From the NCBI GenBank assembly GCA_030437565.1, contig CP129291.1:1922001-1986000 (forward strand): a stretch of DNA of 64,000 nt, written 5' to 3'. Positions 38,712-50,725 of this stretch are shown one piece after another. A model generated the notes under the pieces. It was not told the origin of the DNA, searched no databases, and saw only the letters and a list, made by a program, of their open reading frames with translations. Each line of letters starts with the position of its first letter. Within the stretch, counting starts at the first letter, position 1. Origin of the DNA: Terrilactibacillus sp. S3-3. Its GTDB lineage: Bacteria > Bacillota > Bacilli > Bacillales > Sporolactobacillaceae. Position numbers and translations under genes: made by a program.

Positions 38712-39115
38712 CTGATTGATGTTTTCTTTGACGGTGCCGCAAGCGGCAACCCGGGGCTCTCCGGCGGAGGATTGTACATTAACCACGGGGGTGGAAAAGA
38801 AGAAAGAGAATCCTTTCCGCTCGGCATCTTGACCAATCATGAAGCTGAGTTTGCCGCTTTTCTTCACGCTTTGACATATTGCCTTGAAAAACGGTATCTG
38901 CAGGTCTCTTTCCGCACCGATTCCCAGCTTGTTGAGCAGGCGGTTGAAAAACGTTATGTGAAGAATCAAACCTACGATCATTATCTCCAGAAAGCCTTGG
39001 TTTTAATCGATCATTTTGATCTCTTTTTTCTGAAATGGATTTCTGATAAACAAAATCACAATGCAGATGAATTAGCTAAAAAGCGATTTTCCTGCAAAAA
39101 AATCATCCTTCTTAA
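38712..39115 (+). CDS. RNase HI-like protein with possible non-AUG start
   Basis: RNase H fold with all four acidic positions: IDVFFDGAASGNPG, NHEAEFAAFLHAL, FRTDSQLVEQAV and HNADELAKK, so likely active on RNA of RNA-DNA hybrids. The conserved first strand begins before any ATG, GTG or TTG in this frame; a CTG at 38712 lies 7 nt after GGGGAGG. Either it is the start, or the adjacent T6 run has a wrong length. A shift in AAAAAG near 39080 gives the natural end AIFLQKNHPS, stop 39115, just before the EamA gene. Confidence 0.75.
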
Positions 39116-39120
39116 AGCAG

Positions 39121-40149
39121 GTGATTCACTTGTCAATAAAAAAATCGCTTTTTGCAGACGGGGCTTTGCTCGGCATCACTTTCGTCTGGGGAGCAACATT
39201 CATCATCGTTCAAGACGTGCTGGATAAGCTGCCTCCTTTGACGTTCAACGCATGGCGGTTTTTGCTCGCTGCTCTCGCCCTATTTTTTTGGCAATTATGG
39301 ACGAAAAACAGGAGCCGCCAAATTAAGCAAGGCAAGTCCTTATCAGCCGCTGGACCGGGCCGAACGGGCCGCCGTTTTCTCAGCCTCATTCTCGCCGGCT
39401 CGCTGCTCGGGTTCTTTTTGTTTGTCGGCTATGCCTGCCAAACCATTGGCCTTTTATATACATCAGCATCAAACGCCGCTTTTATTACCGGCTTAAGTGT
39501 TGTTCTCGTACCGATTTTGTCCGCTCTTTTGTTAAAAAGGCGGCCGCCGGCTACGGCCGTTATCGGTGTCATGGCGGCTACCGGCGGTTTATTCTTTTTG
39601 ACGACGAAAGGCGCCTTTTCGATCAATCGAGGTGACACAATTGTTATCGCCTGTGCTTTGGCTTTTGCTCTGCACATCATCTTCACTGCCAAAGTGACGG
39701 AACATTTTGCCAGCCTTTCGCTAACGATTGTTCAGCTGTCCGTGTGCGCCATACTTAGCTTTTTTTGCGGACTTGTTTTCGACGGATACCGGCGCTTATT
39801 TGATTTTCAGACGCTGACCGAGCCGTCCGTTCTTCTTGTCTGTCTATTTATGGCATTGGCGGCGACGGCCTGTGCTTTTCTCCTGCAGACCGCGCTGCAG
39901 AAATATACGCCACCGACTCATGTCGGCATTATTTATATCATGGAACCGGTTTTTGCTGCCTTGACATCAGTCGTTGTTCAACACGTTGCACTCGGAGCGG
40001 CCGAGATGGCCGGCTGCGCGCTGATCCTCGCCGGCATGGCACTGGCCGAGTGGCCGGCCGGCTCGCGGCGCAGACGAACCCGAACCCGATCAAGGCGGAA
40101 AAGTCTTTCCAGATCTGCCGTTTCCGAAAAACTGCCGAGTGAAAAATAA
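39121..40149 (+). CDS. DMT superfamily (EamA) transporter
   Basis: Intact 342-residue protein with ten hydrophobic segments in two EamA repeats. First repeat: GITFVWGATFIIVQDVLDKL, FNAWRFLLAALALFFW, AFITGLSVVLVPILSALLLK. Second: ATACAFLLQTALQKYTPPTH and IMEPVFAALTSVVV. The C-terminus is a cytoplasmic Arg-rich tail. GTG 39121 lies 6 nt after the RNase H-like stop. The substrate is unknown (amino acids or drugs for relatives). Confidence 0.85.
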   Translation: MIHLSIKKSLFADGALLGITFVWGATFIIVQDVLDKLPPLTFNAWRFLLAALALFFWQLWTKNRSRQIKQGKSLSAAGPGRTGRRFLSLILAGSLLGFFLFVGYACQTIGLLYTSASNAAFITGLSVVLVPILSALLLKRRPPATAVIGVMAATGGLFFLTTKGAFSINRGDTIVIACALAFALHIIFTAKVTEHFASLSLTIVQLSVCAILSFFCGLVFDGYRRLFDFQTLTEPSVLLVCLFMALAATACAFLLQTALQKYTPPTHVGIIYIMEPVFAALTSVVVQHVALGAAEMAGCALILAGMALAEWPAGSRRRRTRTRSRRKSLSRSAVSEKLPSEK

Positions 40150-40295
40150 AAAAACTTCGGCCGTTCTGAGTGCGGACTTCCCTGTTGCGGGAGGACTAAG
40201 GTAAAAGGGTTCTCTCGCTGGACACGGAAAGTTCAGCCTTGTGTTAATTAATTGCACTTTTTAGAGATGAAAATGAAAAGGATGGTAAATCAACC

Positions 40296-43200
40296 ATGAC
40301 ACAGTTGAAAAGTAAAAAGGCAACCGATTGGACGGCAAAGATGGCTTTGCTGTACCAGTCGTTCAAGCAGCACGGCGATGACCAAAATGCAGACAAACTG
40401 CGGGCTTGGTACAAAAAACTAACGATCGACAAAAATGTCATGCTCGCCTTCTGCGGCCATTTTTCGGCCGGAAAATCCAGTCTGCTGAACAAAATCATGC
40501 GCAGCCAACTGCTGCCTTCCAGCCCGATCCCGACAAGCGGCAACCTTGTCCGGATCAAAGGCGGCGCACCTTCTATGCAGTTGGAAACACGCGCCGGCGA
40601 AACCGTCGTGCTTCCGGAACACTATCCAATGGAAAAGCTTCATGATTTATTGAAGGATTCGGATTATATCAGAAGGATCGATCTCCAGGTCGGCGGCTCA
40701 TTTCCGCAAGGTGTCGAGCTGTTTGACACGCCTGGCGTCGATTCGACCGATGAACGCCACCACCAGTCGACGAATGAAGCGCTGCACTTAGCCGATGCGC
40801 GTTTTTTTTTTATGTGACCGACTACAATCACGTTTTATCGGACGTTAATTTCAACTTTTTAAAAACATTGGCCAAGCTGGGCAAACCATTTTATCTCATT
40901 GTGAATCAAATCGATAAGCATAATGAAAAAGAAGGCTCGTTTGCTTCTTTTAAAGCTCATGTTGAAAGCGCTTTGAGCGATTGGCAGCTGTATCCGCAAA
41001 AAATCTTTTATCTTTCACTCGTCAGCGAGAATGTGCCTAACAATGATTTTCAAACCTTTCTTGCTTTTCTTGACGAGATGATGGAAGGCAAAGCGGCAGA
41101 TCACGAGGATCTGCTGCAGGGTCTGCAGGCGCTTGCCGAACAGCATCGAACTTTTTTAAAAAAAATCAATTCGAACAGTCCCTTAAGGAAAAAAGAATTG
41201 ACAGCGCTCCGGATGACGAGACATTGCGGCATTTGGATGAAGAACGTAAGGCTTTGCAGGCCGACATCGCCAGTCTCGATGGGCTAAAACAATCATGGCT
41301 TCGGCAAACATCCGAAGACATCGTAAAAGCGATCCAATCAGCCATTTTGATGCCGTTCGATGTTCGTGAGGCGGCCAAATCTTACGTTGCCTCCCTCGAT
41401 CCCCATTTTAAAATCGGTTTCTTTGCCAGCAAAAGAAAAACAGAAGAGGAACGCAAAAGGCGCCTGGATGTCTATTTAGAGAAGTTTCAGAAACAGGTAC
41501 AGACGATGGAATGGGCGGTCAAAGACACGATTGTCCGCGCCTCGCGGCAGGCAAAAGTGATCAGCGAATCCGATCTCGGCCCCCTGTATGAACTGTCGGT
41601 TGACGGGCTGCAGAAAATCACCACTGAACCGCTTTCTGCCAACATTGATACAAACGGCGCCTATATGCTGCATTACACCGATGATGTTGCCGATAAGACA
41701 AAACGAAAAATGAGAACACAAGCGATGGATATCATCGGCGGGCTGGAAAATCTGTTATGTGAGCGCAGTGACGAGAGAGCCGCTCCCCTGAGAAAACAGT
41801 TTGCGGAAGAAAATGAACGTTATCAGACTCTGCAAGCGATCATGGTCGAAAAATTGGCTCTGGAATCGGCTTATAAGCAGCTTGATGATATTTTTGCCGG
41901 CAAGCAGCCGGTCTCTGGTGCAGCTGAAGCAGTTCAGTCTCTGGCAAAAGAAATTGAGGAAAAAGAAAGCAGCAAGCAGGTACTGACAATTGATGAGTAT
42001 CGGCAAAAGTATTTGTTGCCAAAGGCTCGTGAACAAGAGGAATCACTTGAAAAAGAGCGTGTTCAGGACAGCCGTCCAAAAAAAGAAAAAACGCCGAAGT
42101 CTGACAAACCTGCGGAAGCCGATTGGGATCAGCAACTGTCGCAAGCGGCAGAAATTTTGCGCCCAATAGACGGTTTCCAAGATGCCGCGGATTACTTAGT
42201 TCAGACTGCTGAACGCGTCAAGCACAAGACATTCACCATCGCCCTGTTCGGAGCTTTCAGCGCCGGAAAATCATCGTTTGCCAATGCGCTGTTAGGCGAA
42301 GCCATTCTGCCTGTCTCGCCTAATCCAACGACTGCCGTGATCAACCACATTCGCCAGTCTACAGCTGAACACCCGAACCGCTCGACGGTTGTCCACATGA
42401 AAAGCGAACAGACATTGCTTGATGAAATCAACCAGTCGCTCGCTCTTTTTGACAAACAGATCGCTGTTTTGAGTGAACTGAAGCCGCTTCTGCCTCAACT
42501 AGAGTCCAAACGTTCGGATACGAAGGGGCATCAGCATGTCTCACTGCTCCATACCTTGGCTCATGCGATCGAGCATTTCAAAATGAATGGGGCGCTACAT
42601 TAGAAATGTCGCTGGCCGAATCCCATAAAATGGTTGCCAATGAGAAAATCGCCTGCTTGATCGAGAGTGTGACGATGTACTATGATTGTCCGTTCACGAA
42701 ACAAGGGAATGTTCTTGTCGATACTCCCGGAGCAAGTTCGATTCACGCCCGCCATACGGAGGTCGCCTTTCATTACATTAAAAATGCGGATGCGGATCCC
42801 ATCCTTTTTCTGACCTATTTTAATCATGCTTTTTCACGTTCGGATCGCGAGTTTCTGATTCAACTGGGGCGAGTGAAAGATACTTTCTCGCTGGATAAAA
42901 TGTTCTTTGTGATCAATGCGATCGACTTAGCACAAACCGAACAGGAAAGAAAGGATGTCACCGCCTACGTGAAAGCGCAGCTGCTGACGTTCGGTATCCG
43001 CCATCCGAAGCTGTTCGGCGTATCGAGCAAACATGCTTTGCTGGAACGGCAAAACGGCGGCACCCTTTCGGATGCCAGCGGCATGGACCGTTCATTCATG
43101 AGTGGAATGAATACGCCGAACAAGAACTGCTGATGCAAGTTGCCCAGTCCGGATTGAAAACGATTCGGCAGTCGGAGCAGCAGATGCAGCGCTGGCTGGA

Positions 43201-43993
43201 CGATCTGCAGCTGGAGGGCGATGCAAAAGAAAACCGGATTCAGGCTCTTACACGACTAAAAAAAGAAATTGGCCAAGATTTAAAGGAACTGCCGATCGAG
43301 AAAAGAGCGCCGGAAATTGATCAACATATTGACGAATGGTTCTTCTACATTAAAAAGCGCCTGGTTCAAAGATATATCGACGAATTTTCGCAGTTTTTCA
43401 ATCCTGCACTCTTTTTCGAACAAACCCGTTCAAATAAAGAAATCCTCTATCAGGGATTGAAAGATTGCATGGAGTTTCTGTCATTTGATCTGGATCAAGA
43501 ATGCCGTGCCGCTTTTCTGCGAGTCGAAGCGCTGCTGAAGAAAGAATTATCAAGGCTTTTTGAGAAATGTGAGAGCATCACAGCTGAACTTAGCGGAAGC
43601 GCAGGCATCGCTGCCGGCGAACCGGCATTCGGCCACCCTGCTCTTCCTGAGCATCTGAAGGACATCGATCTCAAGCCGCTCACGGCTGCGTTCAAGTTTT
43701 ATAAAAATCCAAAACAGTTTTTTGAAAAAGACGGCAAGAAGCTGATGCGGGATGACCTGCAGGAACGATTGGAACCGTATCTGACGGACTTGATCGAAAA
43801 AAACAGCGAGTGTACCAAGTCGCACTATCTGCCGCTGTTTTACAGCGAATCAGGCCGGTTGACAGAAGCATTCAAAAAACAGGCCGATCAGGCTGCCGAT
43901 TACACGATCAAGATGCTTCAGGCCGACCATCAGCCGATGATTGCCCAGCTTGAAAATGCTCGGCAAGATTTGACCGATCTGTTGGCTGATTAA
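40296..43993 (+). CDS. dynA: Two-headed bacterial dynamin, frameshifted
   Basis: Two tandem dynamin GTPase modules mark this as DynA (YpbR), a cytoplasmic-membrane fusion and protection protein of Bacillus. Head 1: FCGHFSAGKSSLLNKI (P-loop, residue ~60), PTSGNLVRI, FDTPGVDSTDERH. Head 2: LFGAFSAGKSSFANALLGE near residue 655, PNPTTAVINHI and VDTPGASSIHARHTE. Long charged coiled-coil stalks follow each head. Frame changes at T10 (near 40805), A8 (near 41158), near 42590 and near 43100. Joined length ~1230 residues, close to the known ~1190. Confidence 0.92.
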
Positions 43994-44083
43994 AGACATT
44001 TTGGGCCAAAAACAAAATAAAGCTTGAAAAAGAGTCATCTAAAAAAAGGGGGGCATGGCCCTCTCCTTTTTGCAAACATCCCA

Positions 44084-44122
44084 AAAGCAGATCCCACTTT
44101 AAAATAGGATCTGCTTTTTTTT
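44084..44122 (+). terminator. Terminator after dynA
   Basis: AAAGCAGATCC and GGATCTGCTTT pair over 11 bp with a T8 tract; ~100 bp after the dynA stop. Confidence 0.85.
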
Positions 44123-44171
44123 ATATCTATTCAGTTTGTATTCGAAATAAGAATGATAAGACAAGTGACGA

Positions 44172-44403
44172 TTAACGCAAGAGCTTCCGATATTCTTCAG
44201 TCAGTTTCATGAATGAATCGTGCTTCATCCCGGGAATCAAGGCTTTCATCAATTGCGGCTTGCAATTGTTTCACCTTTTGGTTAAATTCTAATTCATCAA
44301 GGATCATTTGGGCATACATTTCGACAACTGAGACCTTCGCTTGTTGTTCCTTATACAGAACCAGCGCCTTCGTATTTTGTTGGAAAGATTGATCATTGTT
44401 CAT
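44172..44403 (-). CDS. IDEAL domain protein, 4-bp duplication
   Basis: Start ATG 44403 after AAAGGGGG: MNNDQSFQQNTKALVLYKEQ. The C-terminal half, AQMILDELEFNQKVKQLQAA followed by IDESLDSRDEARF, is the IDEAL domain (PF08858) found in small Firmicute proteins, sometimes adaptor-like. The frame breaks at GATTCATTCATG: removing one ATTC gives FMKLTEEYRKLLR and a stop at 44172, the normal domain end. About 75 residues. Confidence 0.75.
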
Positions 44404-44797
44404 CTTTACTGCCCCCTTTGCACTTTTCATCATTCTACACTATTTATCTGAAACTTACAACCATTTGTGTTCATTTTCTTTTAATTTTTCCAATAAATCT
44501 GATAAATGCCCAGATACCGATCTCTTTTGAAAAGCTTGATGAATCAAGTCATCGGGTTCAAAATCAACCTGATTCCGTTTTCGTTTATTCCATTATTTAC
44601 TTTCAGCCCAGTGCCTTAAAAAGGAAAAAGGCTGCCCTCGATCGTATTTGACCGTGAAACAGCCTTTCTATATTTTAATATTAATTTTTTCAAATACAAA
44701 GCTGCGAGCCAATCTTCCTTTTGGAACAGCTTCTTTCATTTGTTAAAGGATAAGTTCTGCTCCGTTATCAAGAATCTTTTTTTACGTGCCGGGTTCC
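44404..44797. other. Intergenic region with terminator-like hairpin
   Basis: No gene recognised. AAAGGCTG/CAGCCTTT (about 44630-44668), with A and T runs on either side, probably ends cshA transcripts. Confidence 0.45.
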
Positions 44798-46237
44798 TTA
44801 ATAATGTTGGGCATGCTTGCGATTGTAACTGTGAGTGTGATTGCCTTGCCGGCGGTCATACGAGCGGTTGTGACCTCTTCCGCCCTTGCCCTTCGGCGGT
44901 CTTCTGCGGTCGCCGCGTTTGACCATAAGCGGCGATTCATGCGTCAGACGGACCGGTATCGTGCTTGGCTCTTTGGTGATGACTTTCAGCGCGGCAGCGA
45001 GCAGCTGGATCGCATCATTTTCTTCCAATAGATTTTCCGCCATCCCTTTGTAATGATCGAAGTTGCCTTTAGACAGCGTTCGTTGATCGTTTTAATGGCC
45101 ACTTTTTGCTGACCCAGCAGTGCCTCTTTATACGTTGGCGCCTTCACGCGCTGCATCGGCTGCTTGGTCATGGCTTCAATGGATTTAAGATGAGGCATTT
45201 CGCTCGGGGTGATAAAAGTCAATGCCATCCCTTTTTTCCCTGCACGCCCCGTCCGGCCAATACGGTGAACATAGCTTTCCGGATCCTGCGGCAGATCGAA
45301 ATTGTAGACATGAGTCACATTGCTAATATCAAGTCCTCTTGCCGCAACATCTGTTGCTATCAGCAATTCAACCTCGTCATGTTTGAACCGCCGCAGCACT
45401 TGATCCCGTTTCGCCTGAGTCAGATCGCCGTGGATGCCTTCTGCGTGAAATCCTCTTTTTTGCAAAGCACGAGTCAGTTCATCCACCCGGCGCTTGGTTC
45501 GGCCGAAAACGATTGCCCGTTCAGGTGAATGGATGTCAAGAAACCGGGCCAGCACTTCAAATTTTTCCGCTTCCCTTACTGAACAAAGCTTTGCTCAATG
45601 CGGGAGACCGTCAATGTTTTCGCCGCAATTTGCACCCGTTTCGGATCTCTCATAAATTGTTCCGCAAGAAGACGGATCGGTTTCGGCATCGTTGCGGAAA
45701 ACAGCAGTGTCTGTCTTTCCGATGGCGTCTGCTCAAGCACGGCGCGAATATCATCGATGAATCCCATGTTCAGCATTTCATCCGCTTCATCGAGCACAAC
45801 GGTCTGAATATGATCCAAGCGGATCGTTCTGCGTTTAATGTGATCTAACAGCCGCCCCGGTGTCGCCGAAATAATGCTCGGGCGTTTCTTTAACTCCCTG
45901 ATTTGTTTTTGAATATCTTGTCCGCCATAAACGGGCAGCGTCGTCACCCTCTTGAAGCGGCCGAGCGCATTCAGTTCCTCGGCAATTTGAATCGCCAGTT
46001 CCCGTGTTGGTGTAATGATAATGCTTTGGATATTGCGATTGGCCGGATCAGCCGCTTCAATCAGCGGAATACCGAAGCAGCTGTCTTCCCTGTTCCCGTC
46101 TGGGCTTGGCCAATTAAATCGACACCGCTCATGGCAAGCGGAATCGCTTTTTCTTGGATGGGCGTCATTTCCTCAAACCCCATCCTGTCTGTTGCTTTTT
46201 TTATTGCATCACTAATAGCCAGTTCAGAAAATTTCAT
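44798..46237 (-). CDS. cshA: DEAD-box RNA helicase CshA, frameshifted
   Basis: ATP-dependent RNA helicase of the degradosome and cold response. From ATG 46237: [21 protein letters not shown] motif, [14 protein letters not shown] (Walker A), [69 protein letters not shown] and [10 protein letters not shown]. The C-terminal tail is Arg/Lys/Gly-rich ([20 protein letters not shown]), for RNA binding. Shifts near 46080, 45570 and 45050. About 480 residues. Confidence 0.93.
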
Positions 46238-46658
46238 TAATTAGTATAATCTCCTTTATTCTTTCTGAGATTTTTATCTCAAATGATTAGGCATCCCCCG
46301 TGATGGACGGAAAATGCCTACAAACATCAAGCCTGCAATTTGATCTTTGTTCCGAAGCAAACGTTATCCATCCATAGACACATAAAGGACACAAAACAAC
46401 CTTATCATGTAAAGCGATGAAATGCAATCGAACAATACCCTCTAATCGCTCGCAGCGATTGATTTGGCCTGATGAAAAAGGATAAATATGGATCAAAAAA
46501 AACTTAAAAACGGAAACTTTGCATCTGGAACTCGTCATACAAAGTGATAATAAGAAAAAGATCATTAATTTACATGAAAAGTAAGAAACAGTTTCAAAAT
46601 AGCCGCCATTCATGGTATATTTGAAAATGCCGCAAAGTTTATGACCATCGTCCTGTTG
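46238..46658. other. cshA leader region and IS256 flank
   Basis: No gene. A hairpin (TGAGATTTTTATCTCA) lies ~35 bp before cshA. A long untranslated leader, as known for cold-regulated helicase genes, is possible. Confidence 0.35.
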
Positions 46659-46708
46659 GTCAAGTTTTTTTTTTTATGTGTAAATTCACCTTAGCTAAGA
46701 TAGAGTGA

Positions 46709-47946
46709 TTATCCTGGATAAAGAGTTGTTACGTTACTCGAACGATCAGGTGATTTTGGCTGTTTGGCCCTCCATTCAAAATAGTCTTCCATTTTCAGAT
46801 AGTGGCGTCCTTCTATCCATTTTTTTTCGTCCTTCTCCATAAGAACAGAGCCCATCAGACGAATCACAGATTGGCGGTTAGGGAAAATACGGATAACCCG
46901 TTCCCGACGGCGAAATTCCTCATTGAGCCGTTCCATCCCGTTAGTTGTCCGGAGGCGACGTCGATAGGGTTCTGGTAGAGGAAGCACCGCCGTCACGTCA
47001 TCAAAGGCATCCTCCACAAGCTCCGTCACTTTTGGTGCTTTGTCCTGATAATCCTTTAGAAAAGCATTAAGCAAGGTTAGCGACTTCCAGATTCGGCGCA
47101 TAGAGAATCGCCTTCACTTGTTCGGTTCCTTCGCTTTTGAGAGCTTTTGGCAACCGATCATGGACATTGCGCAGGAAGTGAGCCTGACACCGCTGCCAAG
47201 TAGCCCCTTGAAACGCTTTTTGAACCGCACTCACGAGACCGCCGTGGTCATCGCTGATCACCATGTCAACGCCTTTTAGACCGCGTGATTTCAGCCAGTC
47301 AAAATAATTTTTCCAGGCGTCGGTGCTTTCGCTGTCATCGATTTTCAGACCTAGAATCGTTCGGTATCCTTTGTCGTTGATACCGTAGCTGATCAGCACG
47401 CCACAGGAGCGGACACGCCCGTTTTTTCTCGTACCTTCGTATAAACCGCATCAACGAATAGGAACGGATAGTTGCCCCTCAAAGGACGGTTATTCCAGCC
47501 TTTAACCACTGGATCCAGCTGCCCGCAAAGATCCGATACAGTCGTTTTCGAAAAGTCTGTGCCACAAAGCTCTTCAATTTTTGACTTACGCGACGTGTGG
47601 AGACGCCGTTAATAACCATCTCCATTAGGGATAGAACCAGCGCCTGCTCACTGCGCTGGTAACGCTTAAAGAGATCAGTAGAAAAATGGCCATTACGCAG
47701 GCGGGGAACATTGAGTGAAAGAGTACCCACGCGCGTCTTGAGTTGACGGGGATACGAGCCGTTACGGTAGTCCGTCCGTGCCTCACTGCGTTCGTACTTT
47801 TCGGCGCTCACCTGCTCGCCGGCCTGTGCTTTTAAAACTTGATTTAAAATCGTCTCCAAAAGGATATTCATGCCCGATTCTTTAGAATTACCAAGAAATA
47901 ATTGATGCAAAAGTTGCTCATCTAGAGTAATCTGTAATTGAGTCAT
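46709..47946 (-). CDS. IS256-family transposase, frameshifted
   Basis: Mutator-type DDE transposase: MTQLQITLDEQLLHQLFLGN, ARTDYRNGSYPRQLKTRVGT, LNVPRLRNGHFSTDLFKRYQ, MEMVINGVSTRRVSQK, DGVDMVISDDHGG-like segment GVDMVISDDHGGLVSAVQKA (second Asp), TWQRCQAHFLRNV, then RRRLRTTNGMERLNEEFRRR with the catalytic Glu. Shifts near 47590, 47415 and 47085. About 412 residues when joined. Many of these breaks are not at homopolymers, so the copy may truly be dead. Confidence 0.88.
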
Positions 47947-48056
47947 CCTGAAATCTCTCCTTTAGAATTGGTTTGGTTAACTCTATTCTAACTAAGATGA
48001 CGGGCTCTGGCTCATTTTCTAAAAAAAAAAAATGAAAGAGACGAGTAAATAAAATC

Positions 48057-48101
48057 CTGCTGTTTTTCTGGAGGGGCTGGCCAGCCCCCTCCAGAAAAAC
48101 A
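48057..48101. repeat. Long hairpin inside the IS256 right end
   Basis: CTGTTTTTCTGGAGGGG pairs with CCCCTCCAGAAAAACAG around CTGGCCAGC. It lies between the transposase start and the right terminal repeat, and may stop outside transcription from reading into the transposase. Confidence 0.6.
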
Positions 48102-48356
48102 GAAACCCGGTCTAACATTTTCTCATATTCAGATAACCCTTTTTACACAATTATACTGGCTCAACTGTCCTGTTGAACAGGCTTCCTTATAATATAGTTG
48201 CCTTTTTTTCTGCTAAAATAATATGTATAAATACATTTAGCAGTCCGTCATGATCAAAACTCATAAAAATATCAGATAATCGATCACTTTTGGGGATGAA
48301 CGCAGACATCCTGATGAATAGATGATTCACTAAATCAGAAATGAGGCTAAATAAAC

Positions 48357-49852
48357 ATGTTTGAAAAGAATTATCAACCTACACTCTTCTTTTTTATTTG
48401 GCGCCACCGGGGATCTGGCCCGGCGAAAACTCTATCCCGCCCTCTATCATTTATACAAAAAAAAGCTGCGATTTGCGGTCATCGGCATGGCAAGACGCGA
48501 ACATAGCCGCGAATCCTATCGTGAATTAGTACAAGAATCATTACAAAATCACGTTTCAACCGACACCGATAAGTGTTTTTTTTAAGCCGGTTTTATTACA
48601 ACCCGCTGGATGTCGGTAAACCGGAGGATTTTGTCTCACTGAAAACGCTAAGCGACAAAATCAATGCCGATTTTCAGCTGGACGGAAACCGGATTTTTTT
48701 TATCTCTCTCTCGCTCCGCGCGTTTTTTTTTTTTTTGCTATGGCCACGCAAAATTTACAAAAAATAGGATTAACAGCCGGCAATGGGTGGAAGCGCCTGA
48801 TTATCGAAAAACCTTTTGGCCATGATCTGTTATCAGCAACCAAATTAAATGAGGATATCCTGAAAGTCTTTCAAGAAAAAGAAATTTTTCGAATCGATCA
48901 TTATCTCGGCAAAGAAATGGTGCAAAATATTCAAGTGATTCGTTTTGCCAACCCGATCTTTGAATCAATCTGGAACAACCGCTACATATCGAATATCCAA
49001 GTGACATTGAGCGAAACGCTCGGAGTCGGTGAGCGGGCAAATTATTACGACCACACGGGTGCCCTTTTGGATATGGTACAACCATATCCTGCAAATGGTT
49101 GCGCTAACGGCAATGGAACCGCCGAGCCGGTTTGAAACGGAAGACATCCGTGATGAGAAAGTCAAAGTCTTTAAATCCATCCGGCAAATGACGGCGGACG
49201 AGATTGCCGATCATCTTGTCAGAGCTCAGTATACACAGGGTGTGATGGCTGATGGAACGATCGCCAAGGGCTACCGCGAGGAAGAAAATATTCGGGAGGA
49301 TTCCAAAACAGAAACGTTCATCGCCGCCAGGCTCTTTATCGACAATTACCGCTGGGCCGGAGTGCCTTTTTACGTCCGCACCGGCAAACGAATGACGGCA
49401 AAGTCGACTGAAATTGTTATTCAATTTAAGGATGTACCGAAAAATCCTTACGTCTACTTCAGTGACATCAGCCCTAATCTTCTTGTTATTCATGTTCAGC
49501 CGGATGAAGGCGTTTCGCTTAAAATCAATGCCAAAAAATTTAGTGATTCCGGAGACACCATGCCGATCACCATGGATTTTTTTGCAATAATTGCAACACC
49601 CAAGCCGATAACAGTGCAACCGCTTATGAACGCTTGCTCCAGGATTGCATTAAAGGAGACTCCACCAATTTTACCCGCTGGGACGAGGTCGCTTTCTCCT
49701 GGTCGTTCGTCGACTCGATCATTAAGGCCTGGAACGAAAGAAAGATTCCGCTCGATCAATATGAAGCCGGAACAATGGGACCGGCCTCTTCGCATGAACT
49801 GTTGTCTAAAGACCACTTTCAATGGTGGCCGCTGACCAAAATGGAAAGATAA
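48357..49852 (+). CDS. zwf: Glucose-6-phosphate 1-dehydrogenase, frameshifted
   Basis: First enzyme of the oxidative pentose phosphate pathway, forming NADPH. MFEKNYQPTLFF, then FGATGDLARRKLYPALYHLY (cofactor motif), the active-site RIDHYLGKEMVQNIQVIRFA, NNRYISNIQVTLSETLGVGE, YDHTGALLDMVQ, RWAGVPFYVRTGKRM. Frame changes at T-runs near 48400, 48580, 48695 and 48725 (a 14-T run), then near 49085 and 49600. Joined length ~498 residues, normal. ATG 48357 after GAGG. The IS256 element sits only ~190 bp upstream. Confidence 0.92.
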
Positions 49853-49998
49853 ACCCGCCTATTAAGAATGAAAAAACTGCCGGTATTTTCGGTTTTTTTT
49901 TTTTTTTACTTTAAATGAAAAATGATGCGTTCGGAGCTCGAAATAATTGCCGGCTTGACTGTGATCATTGACGGCTTTTTTGTCTATCGCGTTCTTGT

Positions 49999-50467
49999 TC
50001 AGGGGAATAGATCGTTTTCAGATATTTTTGGCCCGGACGGACGCTTGACAATTTTTTCATCACATTCGTCCGCCAGCTGGTGATTACCGCCAAGGTCCGA
50101 AAAAAAAATCAACCGCATTTGCTCGCGTTGAACGTTGCTCAATTCTTCCTCCAGCTTCTGCCCTTTTTCAGTTAAAAACAACTGTTTGTAGCGCTTATCA
50201 AAATCCGCCGGCCGACTAAAGATAAAGCCCTTTTCAGTCAGCTGTCTGAGCGGCGCATGAAGCGCCTGTTTGGATACCTCCAGAATTTCCAGTAATTGAT
50301 GGACATTAATGCCGGGGACGTGAGCAATAAAGAATAAAATCCGGTGGTGCGTCCGCTGTATGTTATATTTTTCAATCATTTGGTCCGGTTTTTCGGTAAA
50401 CGTCCGGTAGGCAAAATAAAAAAAGAGCCAGGATCTCATCCATCTGCCGATCATTATTTTCGTTCAT
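49999..50467 (-). CDS. MarR-family transcriptional regulator, frameshifted
   Basis: Winged helix-turn-helix: MIEKYNIQRTHHRILFFIAH, INVHQLLEILEVSKQALHAP, LRQLTEKGFIFSRPADFDKR, KQLFLTEKGQKLEEEL. Start ATG 50467 (MNENNDRQMDEILALF) is in another frame from the body; the shift is at the T-rich GGCTCTTTTTTTATTTTG near 50420. About 155 residues. Target genes are not evident; zwf is convergent. Confidence 0.75.
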
Positions 50468-50725
50468 CCAAGCTCGTCTCCTTTCCGAGTTTTTTTTATT
50501 ATAGCATAAGCCAGAATGCCGGATCATCCCGCAAACGCGCCCGCTGCCTGTCTAAAACATACATAAATGGGAGAATTGTTAAAATAGTCCCTCATTTCCG
50601 CTGCTGCAAACCTGCCAGGCGTCCACTCAAAACGAATCCCTTCTTTTGAGGTAGCAAAAGACATAAAATGCTGATGAAAAGCCCATCTTAATAAAGAATC
50701 TCAAATCCGAAAGGAAGGATCAAAG

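Larger units (their letters stand above)
46659..48166 (-). mobile_element. IS256-family insertion sequence
   Basis: About 1.5 kb. It holds one transposase gene and a right end TTTTACACAATTATACTGGC whose complement resembles the IS256 terminal repeat. The left end (GTCAAG, T-run, ATGTGTAAA) is a related but poorer copy, probably disturbed by the T12 run. A 9-bp direct repeat GTCCTGTTG flanks the element (46650-46658 and 48167-48175), consistent with the 8-9-bp duplications made by this family. Confidence 0.75.
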
